A DNA stretch of 64,000 nt from Modestobacter muralis (GCF_010682105.1 NZ_JAAGWH010000022.1:1-64000); one strand, 5' to 3'; positions 35,041 to 44,377 are shown, numbered from the stretch's first letter. A program made the numbers and translations. Notes: a model not told the origin generated them from the letters alone.

Positions 35041-36744
35041 GTGACCACAACCGAGCAGTCCACGGCCCCCGCCGGAGGGCAGCACGCCGCCCCGACGGCC
35101 GGCCGGGGCGTCCGCCGTCTGCTCGGCGCGCTCGCCGGGCTGCTCGCTGCCGGGGTCGCCCTCGGGATCGCCGAGTTGTTCGCCGGCTTCATCGGTGCGG
35201 CGTCCTCGCCGGTCATCGCCGTCGGCAACGCCGCGATCACGCTGACCCCCGAGTCGGTGAAGCAGTTCGCCATCCGCACCTTCGGCGAGGACGACAAGAT
35301 CGCCCTGGTCGTCGGGACGCTGCTCATCATCGCCGTCTACGCCCTGGTCATCGGGCTGGTCGGGCTGCGCAGCCGCCGCCTCGGCGTCGCCGGCATCGCC
35401 GTCTTCGGCCTGGTCGGCGTCGTCGCCGCCCTCACCCGCCCCGCGGGTGGCCTGTTCGACGCGGTCCCCTCCCTGGTCGGCGCCGTCGCCGGCAGCCTGG
35501 CGCTGCTGGCCCTGCTGCGCCCGCTCACCCTCCCGTCGGTCGGCGACCGCCACCCCGAGGTCACGTCCACGACCACCCCCGGCGGTGCCACCGCGACCAC
35601 CCAGACCCAGGACGGGATGCTCGGCCGGCTGCGCGACGTCCTCGGCTCCGGTGACCGCAAGGGCACCGGCCTGGACCGTCGCGGGTTCCTGCTCACCAGC
35701 GGCGTCGCGGTCGGCGTGACCGCGGTCGCCGGTGGCGGTGGCCGTCTGCTGCAGCGCCGCTTCGACGTCGCCGGCGCCCGGTCCGAGCTGGCCCTGCCCA
35801 CCCCGGCCTCCGCGGCCCCCGCGCTGCCGGCCGGCGCCGACATGTCGGCGAGCGTCGAGGGCCTCACCCCGCTGTTCACCGACAACCGCGAGTTCTACCG
35901 CGTGGACACCGCCATCACGGTGCCCCAGATCCGGCCGGCCGAGTACTCGCTGGAGCTGACCGGGATGTTCGACACCCCGCGCACCTTCTCCCTCGACGAC
36001 CTGCTGGGCCGCAGCGACCTCATCGAGCGCGACATCACGCTCACCTGCGTCTCCAACGAGGTCGGTGGCGGGCTCGCCGGCACCGCCCGCTGGCTCGGCG
36101 TCCCGCTGGGTGCCTTCCTCCGGGAGAACGGCGTCCGCGACAGCAGCGACCAGCTGGTCTGCCGCTCGGTCGACGGCATGACGATCGGCGCCCCGACCCG
36201 CTCGGCCCTCGACGTCCCCGACGCGATGCTGGCCGTGGCCATGAACGGCGAGCCGCTGCCGGTCGAGCACGGCTTCCCGGTGCGGATGCTGATCCCGGGC
36301 CTGTACGGCTACGTCTCGGCCTGCAAGTGGATCACCGGCATCGAGGCCACCACCTACGACGCCTTCGACGCCTACTGGACCGAGCGCGACTGGGCGGCCC
36401 AGGGGCCGATCAAGGTCGCCTCGCGTATCGACACCCCCGCCCCGCTGCGCCGCTTCCCCGCCGGCCGCCGCGCCATCGCCGGCGTCGCCTGGGCCCAGAC
36501 CCGCGGCATCGGCCTGGTCGAGGTGCAGGTCGACGACAGCGACTGGATGCCCGCCGAGCTCTCCCCCGAGGTCGACGCCGACCTGTGGCGCCAGTGGGTG
36601 CTGTCCTTCGACTTCACCCCCGGCTCGCACTCGGTCACCGTCCGCGCCACCAGCTCCGACGGCGAAATGCAGACCGACGCCCGCACCGCCCCCTTCCCCA
36701 ACGGCGCCAGCGGTTGGCACCAGATCGTGGTCGTCGCCAGCTGA
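35041..36744 (+). CDS. Membrane-anchored sulfite-oxidase-family molybdopterin protein
   Basis: The 567-residue protein has a membrane domain of about four helices (LLGALAGLLAAGVALGIAELFAGF; IALVVGTLLIIAVYALVIGL; LGVAGIAVFGLVGVVAAL; LVGAVAGSLALLALL). A twin-arginine-like segment follows (LDRRGFLLTSGVAVGVTAVAG), then the molybdopterin domain with cofactor Cys in ITLTCVSNEVGGG, HGFPVRMLIPGLYGYVSACKWI, and a C-terminal Ig-like dimer domain (GVAWAQTRGIGLVEVQVDDSDW). It should act outside the membrane on a small oxyanion. GTG 35041 is used; the upstream extension overlaps the opposite gene. The fasciclin gene follows at 176 bases. Confidence 0.9.
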   Translation: MTTTEQSTAPAGGQHAAPTAGRGVRRLLGALAGLLAAGVALGIAELFAGFIGAASSPVIAVGNAAITLTPESVKQFAIRTFGEDDKIALVVGTLLIIAVYALVIGLVGLRSRRLGVAGIAVFGLVGVVAALTRPAGGLFDAVPSLVGAVAGSLALLALLRPLTLPSVGDRHPEVTSTTTPGGATATTQTQDGMLGRLRDVLGSGDRKGTGLDRRGFLLTSGVAVGVTAVAGGGGRLLQRRFDVAGARSELALPTPASAAPALPAGADMSASVEGLTPLFTDNREFYRVDTAITVPQIRPAEYSLELTGMFDTPRTFSLDDLLGRSDLIERDITLTCVSNEVGGGLAGTARWLGVPLGAFLRENGVRDSSDQLVCRSVDGMTIGAPTRSALDVPDAMLAVAMNGEPLPVEHGFPVRMLIPGLYGYVSACKWITGIEATTYDAFDAYWTERDWAAQGPIKVASRIDTPAPLRRFPAGRRAIAGVAWAQTRGIGLVEVQVDDSDWMPAELSPEVDADLWRQWVLSFDFTPGSHSVTVRATSSDGEMQTDARTAPFPNGASGWHQIVVVAS

Positions 36745-36920
36745 TGCATCCGGATCGTCACCGGGAGACGAACACCTCCTGTCACCGGTTGACGACCCAC
36801 CCCACGGACCACGTCCCCGACACCCGCCGAGGACGTACCTGGCCGCTCCCTGCGGCCAGACGCACCACCCCGCCGACGGCCCTGCCCCGCCGTCGCACGA
36901 CTGACGAGGAGCACCACATC

Positions 36921-37613
36921 GTGAAGACCAACCTGCTCACCCGCGGCACCCTCATCGCCGCCGTCTCCGGACTGGCCCTGACCCTGAGCGCCTGTGGCGG
37001 TGCCGAGGAGGCAGCCAGCAACGCGGGTGCAGCTGCCAGCAGCGGCATGAGCGGGATGACCAGCGAGTCCCCGTCGTCCAGCAGCAGCGCCCCGATGACC
37101 TCCGCCGCCGCTGACGCCGAGCCCTTCGGTCCCGGTTGCGCCCTGGTCCCCGCCGACGGTGCAGGCAGCTTCTCCGGCATGACCGCCGACCCGGTCGCCA
37201 CCGCCGCCAGCAACAACCCGGTGCTGTCGACCCTGGTCCAGGCCGTCACGGCCGCCGAGCTCGGCGACACCCTGAACTCCGCGCAGGACATCACCGTGCT
37301 GGCCCCGGCCAACCCGGCGTTCGAGGCCGTCCCGGCCGACGCCCTGCAGGCCCTGCTGGCCGACAAGGCCCAGCTGACCACGGTGCTCACCCACCACGTC
37401 ATCGAGGGTCGCCTGACCCCCGAGCAGCTGGCCGGCACGCACACCACGCTCGCCGGTGACGAGGTCACCATCGAGGGCTCCGGTGAGGACTTCACCATCG
37501 CCGGCACCGGCACCGTCCTCAAGGCCGCCGACGCCAGCGTGATCTGCGGCAACGTGCAGACCGCCAACGCGACCGTCTACATCATCGACCAGGTGCTCGC
37601 CCCCACCGCCTGA
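36921..37613 (+). CDS. Fasciclin-domain lipoprotein (MPT83/MPT70-like)
   Basis: The 230-residue protein has a lipoprotein signal (LIAAVSGLALTLSAC, lipidation at the Cys). A Ser/Met/Ala-rich linker follows (SSGMSGMTSESPSSSSSAP), then one FAS1 domain: FGPGCALVPADGAGSFSGM, NPVLSTLVQAVTAAELGDTL, ITVLAPANPAFEAVPADAL, TTVLTHHVIEGRL and ATVYIIDQVLAP. Such proteins sit on the outer cell surface. GTG 36921 follows GAGGAG by about 10 bases. The neighbouring sulfite-oxidase-like gene is a recurring partner in actinobacteria, which hints at a shared envelope function. A strong terminator follows. Confidence 0.93.
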   Translation: MKTNLLTRGTLIAAVSGLALTLSACGGAEEAASNAGAAASSGMSGMTSESPSSSSSAPMTSAAADAEPFGPGCALVPADGAGSFSGMTADPVATAASNNPVLSTLVQAVTAAELGDTLNSAQDITVLAPANPAFEAVPADALQALLADKAQLTTVLTHHVIEGRLTPEQLAGTHTTLAGDEVTIEGSGEDFTIAGTGTVLKAADASVICGNVQTANATVYIIDQVLAPTA

Positions 37614-37624
37614 TCCTCGGTCCA

Positions 37625-37661
37625 CGAGAGCCCGGCAGGTCACCGACCTGCCGGGCTCTCG
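37625..37661 (+). terminator. Terminator after the fasciclin gene
   Basis: A perfect 16-bp stem (CGAGAGCCCGGCAGGT with its complement) and CACCG loop begins 12 bases past the stop, between convergent genes. Confidence 0.8.
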
Positions 37662-37679
37662 CACGTCCCGGGTCCTCCC

Positions 37680-38339
37680 TCATGCGCGCAGGCGGACGTC
37701 GTCGAGGTAGCGGAGGACGGCGGTGACGCGGCGGTCGGCGCTGTCGTCAGGGGGCAGGTCGAGCTTGGCGAAGATGCTGCGGATGTGCTTGTGCACCGCC
37801 CCGTCGGTGACCACCAGCCGCGCGCCGATCGCGGTGTTGCCCAGCCCCTCGGCCATCAGCGCCAGCACCTCGCGCTCGCGGGGGCTGAGCCGGTCCAGCC
37901 GCTCGTCGAGCCGGGTGCGGGCGAACAGCTGGGCGACCACCTCCGGGTCGATCGCCGTCCCACCACCGGCGACCCGGTGCAGCGCGCCGAGGAACTCCTC
38001 CACCCGGCCGACCCGCTCCTTGAGCAGGTAGCCCAGCCGGGCTGCGCCCCCGGCCAGCAGCTCGGTGGCGAAGGACTGCTCGACGTAGGCCGACAGCACC
38101 AGCACCGCCAGGCCGGGCTGCCGGCGCCGTGCCTCGACGGCGGCGACGATGCCCTCGTCGGTGTGCGTCGGCGGCATCCGGACGTCGACGATGGCCACGT
38201 CGGGGCGGTGGTCGTCCAGGGCGGTGAGGAACTCCGCCGGGGCCGCGGCGGTGGCCACGACGTCCAGGCCCTCGGCGCGCAGCAGCAGGGCCAGGCCCTC
38301 GCGCAGCAGGGCGTCGTCCTCGGCGATCACGATCCGCAC
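37680..38339 (-). CDS. NarL/LuxR-family response regulator
   Basis: The 219-residue regulator has a receiver domain (IVIAEDDALLREGLALLLRAEG; phospho-acceptor D52 in VAIVDVRMPP; K in YLLKERVG). A LuxR-type helix-turn-helix follows (LSPREREVLALMAEGLGNTAIGARLVV...VHKHIRSIFAKLDL). The GTG has GGAGCTGCC just upstream and overlaps the end of the kinase gene, so the two are a cotranslated pair. The divergent ABC transporter 1.4 kb away is the probable target. Confidence 0.94.
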   Translation of the reverse strand: MRIVIAEDDALLREGLALLLRAEGLDVVATAAAPAEFLTALDDHRPDVAIVDVRMPPTHTDEGIVAAVEARRRQPGLAVLVLSAYVEQSFATELLAGGAARLGYLLKERVGRVEEFLGALHRVAGGGTAIDPEVVAQLFARTRLDERLDRLSPREREVLALMAEGLGNTAIGARLVVTDGAVHKHIRSIFAKLDLPPDDSADRRVTAVLRYLDDVRLRA

Positions 38340-39580
38340 GGCAGCTCCGCGGTCAGGGTGGTCGGGCCACCGGGTGGGCTGGACAGGGTCATGGTGCCGT
38401 CGTGTGCGGCCACCCGGCGGCGGATGCCCACCAGCCCGGAGCCGCCGCCCTCGGTGGCGCCGCCGGACCCGTCGTCGGTGACGCTGACGCACAGCCGCCC
38501 GTCGCGGGTGTGCACGGAGACCGCGACCCGGCCGGCGCCGCTGTGCCGGGAGGCGTTGGTCAGCGCCTCGGCGACCAGGAAGTAGGCGGTGGCCTCCACC
38601 GAGGCCGCACAGCGCACCGGGACGTCGACGTCGACCGTGCAGGGCACCGCGGAGGTGACGGCCAGGCCGGTGAGCGCACCGGCCAGCCCGCGGTCGGCCA
38701 GCACCGGCGGCAGGATGCCGCGGGCCACGGTGCGCAGCTCGGCCAGCGCCTGCTCCGCCGCCGACTGCGCCCGCTCGAGGATCTCCTCGGCCGCCGCCGG
38801 GTCCCGCACCGCCGCGCGGCGGGCCGCACCGAGCAGGACGGTGACCGCGACCAGCCGGTTCTGCGTGCCGTCGTGCAGCGCCCGCTCGATCCGGCGCAGC
38901 TCGGCGGCGTGGGCGTCCAGCGCGCCGGCCCGGGTGGCGGTCAGCTGGGCGACCCGCAGCGACAGGTCGGTGCCGGCAGCGGCGTCCAGGAGCTGACGGC
39001 CGCGCCAGGCCAACAGCGCGGCGATCGGCCGGGTCACCAGCAGGCTCAACGCGGTCCAGGCCAGCCCGAGGCCCACCACCAGGAGCACCCCCGGCCAGTC
39101 CCGGACCTCCCAGAGGGTGAGCGAGTCGGTGGCCAGCCCCGGCGGCACGGCCCACCACCACAGCGGGAAGCTCAGGTCGCGGACGGCGTAGACCGGCAGC
39201 AGGACGGCGATCGTGCTGAGCAGCAGGCCGCCGGTCGCGTGCCCGGTCAGCCAGCGGAGCTCCCGCCGGGTGGCCGGGTCCGCGGCGGCAGCGCGCGGCC
39301 GCACCGGGAGCGGACCGGGCGGGAGGACCTCCGTCCCCCACCGGCCCAGCCGGGAGCGCTCGCGGTCGGCGACGGCGTGCAGCCCACCCACGGCGGCCGG
39401 GACGAAGAGGAGCCCGACGCCGACGACGCACAGCACGGCGCTGAGCAGGCCGAACAGCAGCACGCCGAGCGCCAGCAGCGCCGTGCCGAGAGCGCCGGGC
39501 AGCTGCTCGAGGGCGACCAGCACCGCGAGACCCCGGGAGCGGTGCGCCCGGTCCGAGTGCTGCTGCGACGCCTCCTCCAC
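38327..39580 (-). CDS. NarL-type sensor histidine kinase
   Basis: The 417-residue kinase has about four or five membrane helices in its first 230 residues (ALGTALLALGVLLFGLLSAVLCVVGVGLLFV and others), with no large external sensor domain. The HisKA_3 box is ELRRIERALHDGTQNRLVAV with H236 as phosphorylation site, and the ATPase has EALTNASRHSGA and DDGSGGATEGGGSGLVGIRRRV. Such intramembrane kinases often sense envelope stress with an ABC transporter. The start is GTG 39580; TAGCGT lies 8 bases upstream, which could give a leaderless mRNA. It is divergent from the ABC genes. Confidence 0.92.
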   Translation of the reverse strand: MEEASQQHSDRAHRSRGLAVLVALEQLPGALGTALLALGVLLFGLLSAVLCVVGVGLLFVPAAVGGLHAVADRERSRLGRWGTEVLPPGPLPVRPRAAAADPATRRELRWLTGHATGGLLLSTIAVLLPVYAVRDLSFPLWWWAVPPGLATDSLTLWEVRDWPGVLLVVGLGLAWTALSLLVTRPIAALLAWRGRQLLDAAAGTDLSLRVAQLTATRAGALDAHAAELRRIERALHDGTQNRLVAVTVLLGAARRAAVRDPAAAEEILERAQSAAEQALAELRTVARGILPPVLADRGLAGALTGLAVTSAVPCTVDVDVPVRCAASVEATAYFLVAEALTNASRHSGAGRVAVSVHTRDGRLCVSVTDDGSGGATEGGGSGLVGIRRRVAAHDGTMTLSSPPGGPTTLTAELPCGS

Positions 39581-39739
39581 GGGTGCCCACGCTAGGTCGC
39601 TGCGCCGCCCAGGGACAGCGAACCGGGTGAGGAGTGGTGCCTGCTGTACCCCGACTGGGCAGGTCAGGGGCTCGGCGGGCGCTCCCGGCGCGGCGAGGCT
39701 GGAGCCCGACCGAACCAGCTCGACCCTCAGGAGCGCCCC

Positions 39740-39928
39740 ATGACCCACCCCCCTGCCCCCTCCCGTGCCCTGCCCGTGCTCACCTGGACCGTCCTGGTCG
39801 CGTGCGTCATGGCCAACACCGTGGCCTCCGTCGCCGGCGCCCCGCTCGTGGTCTATCTCGTGCTCGGCGGGCTCACCGCCGCCTGCATCGCCGCCCTGAC
39901 CGCCTTCCACCTGCGGGCCCGGCGATGA
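39740..39928 (+). CDS. Small two-helix membrane protein, first gene of the ABC operon
   Basis: The 62-residue protein has a short N-terminus (MTHPPAPSRALPVL), then two hydrophobic segments (TWTVLVACVMANTVASVAGA and LVVYLVLGGLTAACIAAL) and FHLRARR. AGGAG lies 7 bases before the ATG, and its TGA overlaps the ATPase ATG, so it is translated with the ABC transporter. I know no family name; it may be an accessory of the transporter or of the kinase. Confidence 0.75.
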   Translation: MTHPPAPSRALPVLTWTVLVACVMANTVASVAGAPLVVYLVLGGLTAACIAALTAFHLRARR

Positions 39929-40677
39929 GCGTCTCCGCCGCCCCGACGACCGTGACGACCGCACCGGCGATCGCGCTGAGCGGCGTCAGCAAGGTCCACC
40001 CCGGCGGCGTCCGGGCGCTGGACGACGTCTCGCTGACCGTCGGAGCCGGGGCGTTCCTGGCCGTCATGGGTCCCTCCGGGTCGGGCAAGAGCACGCTCAT
40101 GCACGTCGCCGCCGGCCTCGACGTCCCCACCTCGGGGAGCATCCGCATCGACGGCGCGGAGATCACCGGGCTGGACGAGACCCGGCGCACCGAGCTGCGC
40201 CGCCGCCGGATCGGCTTCGTGTTCCAGGCCTACGGCCTGGTGCCCTCCCTGAGCATCGCCGACAACATCACCCTGCCGCTGCGGCTGGCCGGGGAGAGCG
40301 CGGACCCCGCATGGCTGACCGAGCTCGTCGAGCGGGTCGGCCTGGCCGGCCGGCTGGAGCACCGCCCGGCGGAGCTGTCCGGAGGGCAGCAGCAGCGGGC
40401 CGCCGTCGCCCGGGCGCTCGTCGCCCGCCCCGCGGTCGTCTTCGCCGACGAGCCGACCGGTGCACTCGACCTGACCAGCACCCGCGAGGTGCTCACGCTG
40501 CTGCGCGAGTCCGTCGACGAGCTCGGCCAGACCGTGGTGATGGTGACCCACGACCCGGCCGCCGCCGCGCACGCCGACCGGGCCGTGGTGATGGCCGACG
40601 GCCGGGTCGTCGACGTCGTCGACTCGCCCTCGTCCGCCGAGCTCGCCCGCCGCCTCATCGCCCTCGGGCAGGGCTGA
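39925..40677 (+). CDS. ABC transporter ATP-binding protein (MacB/LolD type)
   Basis: The 250-residue ATPase has Walker A MGPSGSGKSTLMH, the Q loop VFQAYGLVPSLS, signature LSGGQQQRAAVARAL, Walker B VVFADEPTGALD and the H switch VMVTHD. This is the subfamily that partners FtsX-like permeases for lipoprotein release, peptide resistance or envelope sensing. It overlaps the small gene before it and ends 3 bases before the permease start. Confidence 0.95.
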   Translation: MSVSAAPTTVTTAPAIALSGVSKVHPGGVRALDDVSLTVGAGAFLAVMGPSGSGKSTLMHVAAGLDVPTSGSIRIDGAEITGLDETRRTELRRRRIGFVFQAYGLVPSLSIADNITLPLRLAGESADPAWLTELVERVGLAGRLEHRPAELSGGQQQRAAVARALVARPAVVFADEPTGALDLTSTREVLTLLRESVDELGQTVVMVTHDPAAAAHADRAVVMADGRVVDVVDSPSSAELARRLIALGQG

Positions 40678-40680
40678 GCC

Positions 40681-43206
40681 GTGCTGGACCTCGCCCTGAA
40701 GCTGGCCCGCTCCCGGGTCCTGGCGCTGCTGGCCGTGGCCTTCGCGGTGTTCGGTGGCGCCGCGCTGGTCACCGCCACCGGCGTCCTCGCCGAGTCCGGG
40801 CTGCGCTCGCACGTGGCCCCCGGCCGGCTCGCCGGCGCCGACGTCCTCGTCGCAGCCGCCGGGGTGAAGCAGGTCGAGGAGGACCTGGACGCCGCCCTGC
40901 CCGAGCGGGCGCGCGTCCCGGCCGCCCTGCTGGACGACCTGGCCCGCCTGCCCGGCGTGACCGCCGCCGTCGGGGACCTGAGCTTCCCGGCCGCCCTGGT
41001 GACCGGCGACGGGCAGGTCGCCGCCACCCCCGACCCGCAGGCGGCCGGGCACGGCTGGTCCTCGGCACAGCTCTCGGAGGGCGCGGTCTCCGGAGCCGCA
41101 CCGGCCGGGGACGACGAGGTCGGTGTCGGCTCGGCCGTCGCGGCCGCCGCCGGCATCGGCACCGGGGACTCCGTCGAGGTGGTGGCCGCGGGGCAGGCGG
41201 CGACCTACCGGGTCGCGGCCGTGGTCGACGCCCCCGGTCTGTACTTCGTCGACAGCACCGCCGCCGGGCTGGCTGCGGTCGCCGGTGGCGCGGGTGCCGG
41301 GACCGTCGACCTGATCGGCCTGCGCACCGAGTCCGGCATCGCCGACGCCGTCGCGACCGCCGCCCGCGACCTGCTGCCCACCGGCCTCACCGTGGCCACC
41401 GGGGACGACCGCGGGGACGTCGAGGAGCCGGGCGCCGCCGCGGCCCGGCCGCTGCTGCTGGTGCTGTCCGGGTCGCTGTCGGGGATCGTGCTGCTGGTCG
41501 TCGGCTTCGCGGTGGCCGGGGCGCTCGGCGTCGCGATCGCCGGGCAGCGCCGCGAGCTCGCGCTGCTGCGCGCGGTCGGCGCCACGCCCCGCCAGGTCCG
41601 CCGGCTGGTCGACCGCCAGGCCCTCGCGGTCGCCGCGGTCGCGACCGTGCCCGGGGTGGCTCTGGGCCTCCTGCTCGCCGGGCGGCTGCGCCGGCTGCTG
41701 GTCGACGGCGGGATGCTCCCGGCGGCGCTGCCGCTGAGCGTGAGCCCGCTGCCCGCCCTCGCCGCGGTGCTGCTGATGGCCGCCGTCGTGTCGCTGTCGG
41801 CCCGCGCCGCCGCCTGGCGCACCTCCCGGCTGCCGGCCACCGAAGCGGTGACCGAGTCGCGCACCGAACCGAGGACGCCGTCGCGGCTGCGGACGTCGGC
41901 CGGGGGCCTGCTGGTCGTCGCCGCCACCGTCCTGGCGGTCACGCCGCTGTGGGTGCGCAACGAGCTGGGCGCGGGGGTCGTGCCGCTGGCCGGGCTGCTC
42001 GGCGCGATCGGCTTCGCCCTCGCCGCCCCGGCCCTGTTGCAGACGGCCGGGGACGCCCTGGCCCACCGGCTGCCGGCGCGACTGTCGCCGACGAGCTGGC
42101 TGGCGGTGGCCAACCTGCGCGGCGCCACGCTGCGGATGGCCGGGATCGTCGCGAGCCTGGCCATGGTCGTGGTGTTCGCGCTGACCTACACGCTGAGCAC
42201 CACCACCCTGCTGACCGCCGGCTCCCGGGACGTGCAGGCCGGCACGCTCGCACAGCACCGGGTCACCGCCGGGGCGCTGGGCGGCGTGCCCGGGGACCTC
42301 CGCGCCGACGTCCAGGCGGTGCCGGGGGTGCTGGCCGCGGCCCCGACGGCCGGCACGACGGTGCTCTGGCCGTACACGGAGCTCGGCGAGCCGACCGTCG
42401 AGTCCGCCACCGCCACGGTGCTGGACCCGAGCGCGGCCGGCGTGCTGGACCTCGGTGTGCGGGCCGGCGACCTCGCCGACCTGACCGGCGCCACCGTGGC
42501 CGTCGGTGCCGACGTCGCCCGGTCCCGGGACGCCGACGTCGGCCGGAACGTCGACCTCGTGCTCGGCGACGGGACGCCGGTGAGCGCGCGGGTGGTCGCC
42601 GTCTACGACCGGGCCCTCGGCTTCGGCCCGGTCGTGCTCTCGGCCGACCTGGCCGCCGGGCACACCACCTCCGGCCTCGCCCAGCAGCTGCTGGTGCGCA
42701 CCGACGGCAGCCCCGCGGCCGACGGCGCACTGGCCGCGCTGGTGGCCGACCGGCCGGGGCTGGCGCTCACCGCGGCCACGCCCCCGGGCACCACGCTGGC
42801 CGACGCCCCGGCCGAGGTGTGGCTGAACCTGGCCACGATCACCGTGCTGCTGGGCTACCTGCTGCTCAGCATCACCAACGAGCTGGTGGCCGGGACGGCG
42901 CAGCGGCGCGGTGAGCTCGCCGTCCTCCGGCTGACCGGGACGACGCCGCAGCAGGTCCGGTCGATGATGCGGCGCGAGGCGGCGGTGGTCGCGGTCGTGG
43001 CGCTGGGCAGCGGTCTGCTGCTGTCCGTCGTCCCGCTGGTGGCCCTCGGCGTGGGCTTCCTGGGCCGGCCGTGGGCCGCCGGGCCGGTCTGGTTGCTGCC
43101 GGCGGTGGTGCTCACCGTGGTGGCCGTGGCGTTCCTGACCACGGAGCTGCCCACCCGGCGGGAGCTGAGGGCCGAGCCCGCGTCGGCGCTGTCGCACGCG
43201 GGGTAG
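40681..43206 (+). CDS. FtsX-like ABC transporter permease
   Basis: The 841-residue permease has the double-FtsX plan: an N-terminal helix (VLALLAVAFAVFGGAALVTA), a large external domain (about 45-255), three helices (LSGSLSGIVLLVVGFAVAGAL...RRELALLRAVGATPRQVRRLV), a middle pair, and a second external domain. Three final helices follow, with the repeat RGELAVLRLTGTTPQQVRSMMRREA. The two ALLRAVGATP/AVLRLTGTTP loops contact the ATPase. Together with the small protein and ATPase it forms a likely envelope-stress or antimicrobial-peptide transporter, next to a matching two-component system. Confidence 0.92.
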   Translation: MLDLALKLARSRVLALLAVAFAVFGGAALVTATGVLAESGLRSHVAPGRLAGADVLVAAAGVKQVEEDLDAALPERARVPAALLDDLARLPGVTAAVGDLSFPAALVTGDGQVAATPDPQAAGHGWSSAQLSEGAVSGAAPAGDDEVGVGSAVAAAAGIGTGDSVEVVAAGQAATYRVAAVVDAPGLYFVDSTAAGLAAVAGGAGAGTVDLIGLRTESGIADAVATAARDLLPTGLTVATGDDRGDVEEPGAAAARPLLLVLSGSLSGIVLLVVGFAVAGALGVAIAGQRRELALLRAVGATPRQVRRLVDRQALAVAAVATVPGVALGLLLAGRLRRLLVDGGMLPAALPLSVSPLPALAAVLLMAAVVSLSARAAAWRTSRLPATEAVTESRTEPRTPSRLRTSAGGLLVVAATVLAVTPLWVRNELGAGVVPLAGLLGAIGFALAAPALLQTAGDALAHRLPARLSPTSWLAVANLRGATLRMAGIVASLAMVVVFALTYTLSTTTLLTAGSRDVQAGTLAQHRVTAGALGGVPGDLRADVQAVPGVLAAAPTAGTTVLWPYTELGEPTVESATATVLDPSAAGVLDLGVRAGDLADLTGATVAVGADVARSRDADVGRNVDLVLGDGTPVSARVVAVYDRALGFGPVVLSADLAAGHTTSGLAQQLLVRTDGSPAADGALAALVADRPGLALTAATPPGTTLADAPAEVWLNLATITVLLGYLLLSITNELVAGTAQRRGELAVLRLTGTTPQQVRSMMRREAAVVAVVALGSGLLLSVVPLVALGVGFLGRPWAAGPVWLLPAVVLTVVAVAFLTTELPTRRELRAEPASALSHAG

Positions 43207-43240
43207 AGGATCAGGCACCCGCCCACCCCAGGAGGACCTG

Positions 43241-44275
43241 ATGGCCCGCCCGCTCCCGCCGCTGCCCACCACCGTCGTCGGCAGCCTGCCGCAGCCCGAC
43301 TGGCTCATCGACCGCGACCGGCTCGGCCACCAGTTCCCGCCCCGGGTCCGGGCGCGGGAGCTGTGGCGGGTCCCGCCGGAGCTGCTGCAGGAGGCGCAGG
43401 ACGACGCCACGCTGGCCACCGTCCGGGCGCAGGAGGTGGCCGGGCTGGACATCGTCGGCGACGGGGAGATCCGCCGGGAGTCCTACTCCAACCACTTCGC
43501 GACCGCGCTGGAGGGGCTGGACCTCGACCACCCCGGGAGCGTGCGCAACCGGTCGGGCATCGACATCCCGGCCCCCCGCGTCGTCGGGGAGATCCGGCGG
43601 CCCGTGGCGGTGCAGGTCGAGGACGTGCGGTTCCTGCGGGCGGCGACCGACCGCGCGGTCAAGATGACCGTCCCGGGCCCGTTCACCATGGCGCAGCAGG
43701 CGCAGGACGACCACTACAACGACGACCGGGCCCTGGCGCTGGCCTACGCCGAGGTCGTCCGGGCCGAGATCGCCGACCTGTTCGCCGCCGGCGCCGACAT
43801 CGTGCAGCTCGACGAGCCGTGGCTGCAGGCCCGGCCGGAGGTGGCGCGGCGCTACGGCGTCGAGGTGCTGACGGCCGCGCTGGCCGGCGCCCCCGGGCCG
43901 GTGCACGTGCACGTCTGCTTCGGCTACGCGGCCATGGTCGCCGACCGCCCGGAGGGCTACTCGGTGCTGCCCGAGCTCGCCGAGGTGCCGGCCGCCGCGA
44001 TCTCGGTGGAGACGGCGCAGTCGCACCTGGACCCGGCGACCCTGCGGCCGCTGCGCGGCAAGGGCGTCGCGCTCGGCGTGCTGGACCTGTCGACCGAGGA
44101 GGTCGAGACGCCGGAGGTCATCGCCGAGCGGGTGCGGCGGGCGCTGGACCACGTCGACGTCGAGAAGCTCGTGCTGTCCAGCGACTGCGGGCTGAAGTAC
44201 CTGTCCCGGGCGTCCGCGGCGGGCAAGATGCGCGCGCTCGCCGAGGCGGCGGTGGTGCTGCGCAGCGAGCTCTGA
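43241..44275 (+). CDS. MetE-like cobalamin-independent methionine synthase homologue
   Basis: The 344-residue protein covers only the C-terminal catalytic half of MetE: LPTTVVGSLPQPDWLIDR start, VPGPFTMAQQAQDDHY, DIVQLDEPWLQARPEV, VHVHVCFGYA and LVLSSDCGLKYLSR. The zinc ligands (His, Cys, Glu and Cys) are present. Stand-alone proteins like this transfer methyl groups from donors other than folate polyglutamate or have other roles, so a true MetE function is not assumed. ATG 43241 follows AGGAGG. It may be cotranscribed with the permease (34-base gap). Confidence 0.85.
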   Translation: MARPLPPLPTTVVGSLPQPDWLIDRDRLGHQFPPRVRARELWRVPPELLQEAQDDATLATVRAQEVAGLDIVGDGEIRRESYSNHFATALEGLDLDHPGSVRNRSGIDIPAPRVVGEIRRPVAVQVEDVRFLRAATDRAVKMTVPGPFTMAQQAQDDHYNDDRALALAYAEVVRAEIADLFAAGADIVQLDEPWLQARPEVARRYGVEVLTAALAGAPGPVHVHVCFGYAAMVADRPEGYSVLPELAEVPAAAISVETAQSHLDPATLRPLRGKGVALGVLDLSTEEVETPEVIAERVRRALDHVDVEKLVLSSDCGLKYLSRASAAGKMRALAEAAVVLRSEL

Positions 44276-44377
44276 CCGGCCTGCCGGAACGGGTGCGTGG
44301 GGCAACGTCCCAGCGCGGAACGGCGTGGCAGGCGATGATCGACCGGTCCTGACTGCCGACCGACCGGAGGCCCTCCC

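Noticed and set aside
38327-39964. Longer N-terminus for the histidine kinase
   Set aside because: The added residues are Arg/Gly/His-rich and overlap the divergent ABC promoter region and small gene; GTG 39580 starts just before the membrane domain.
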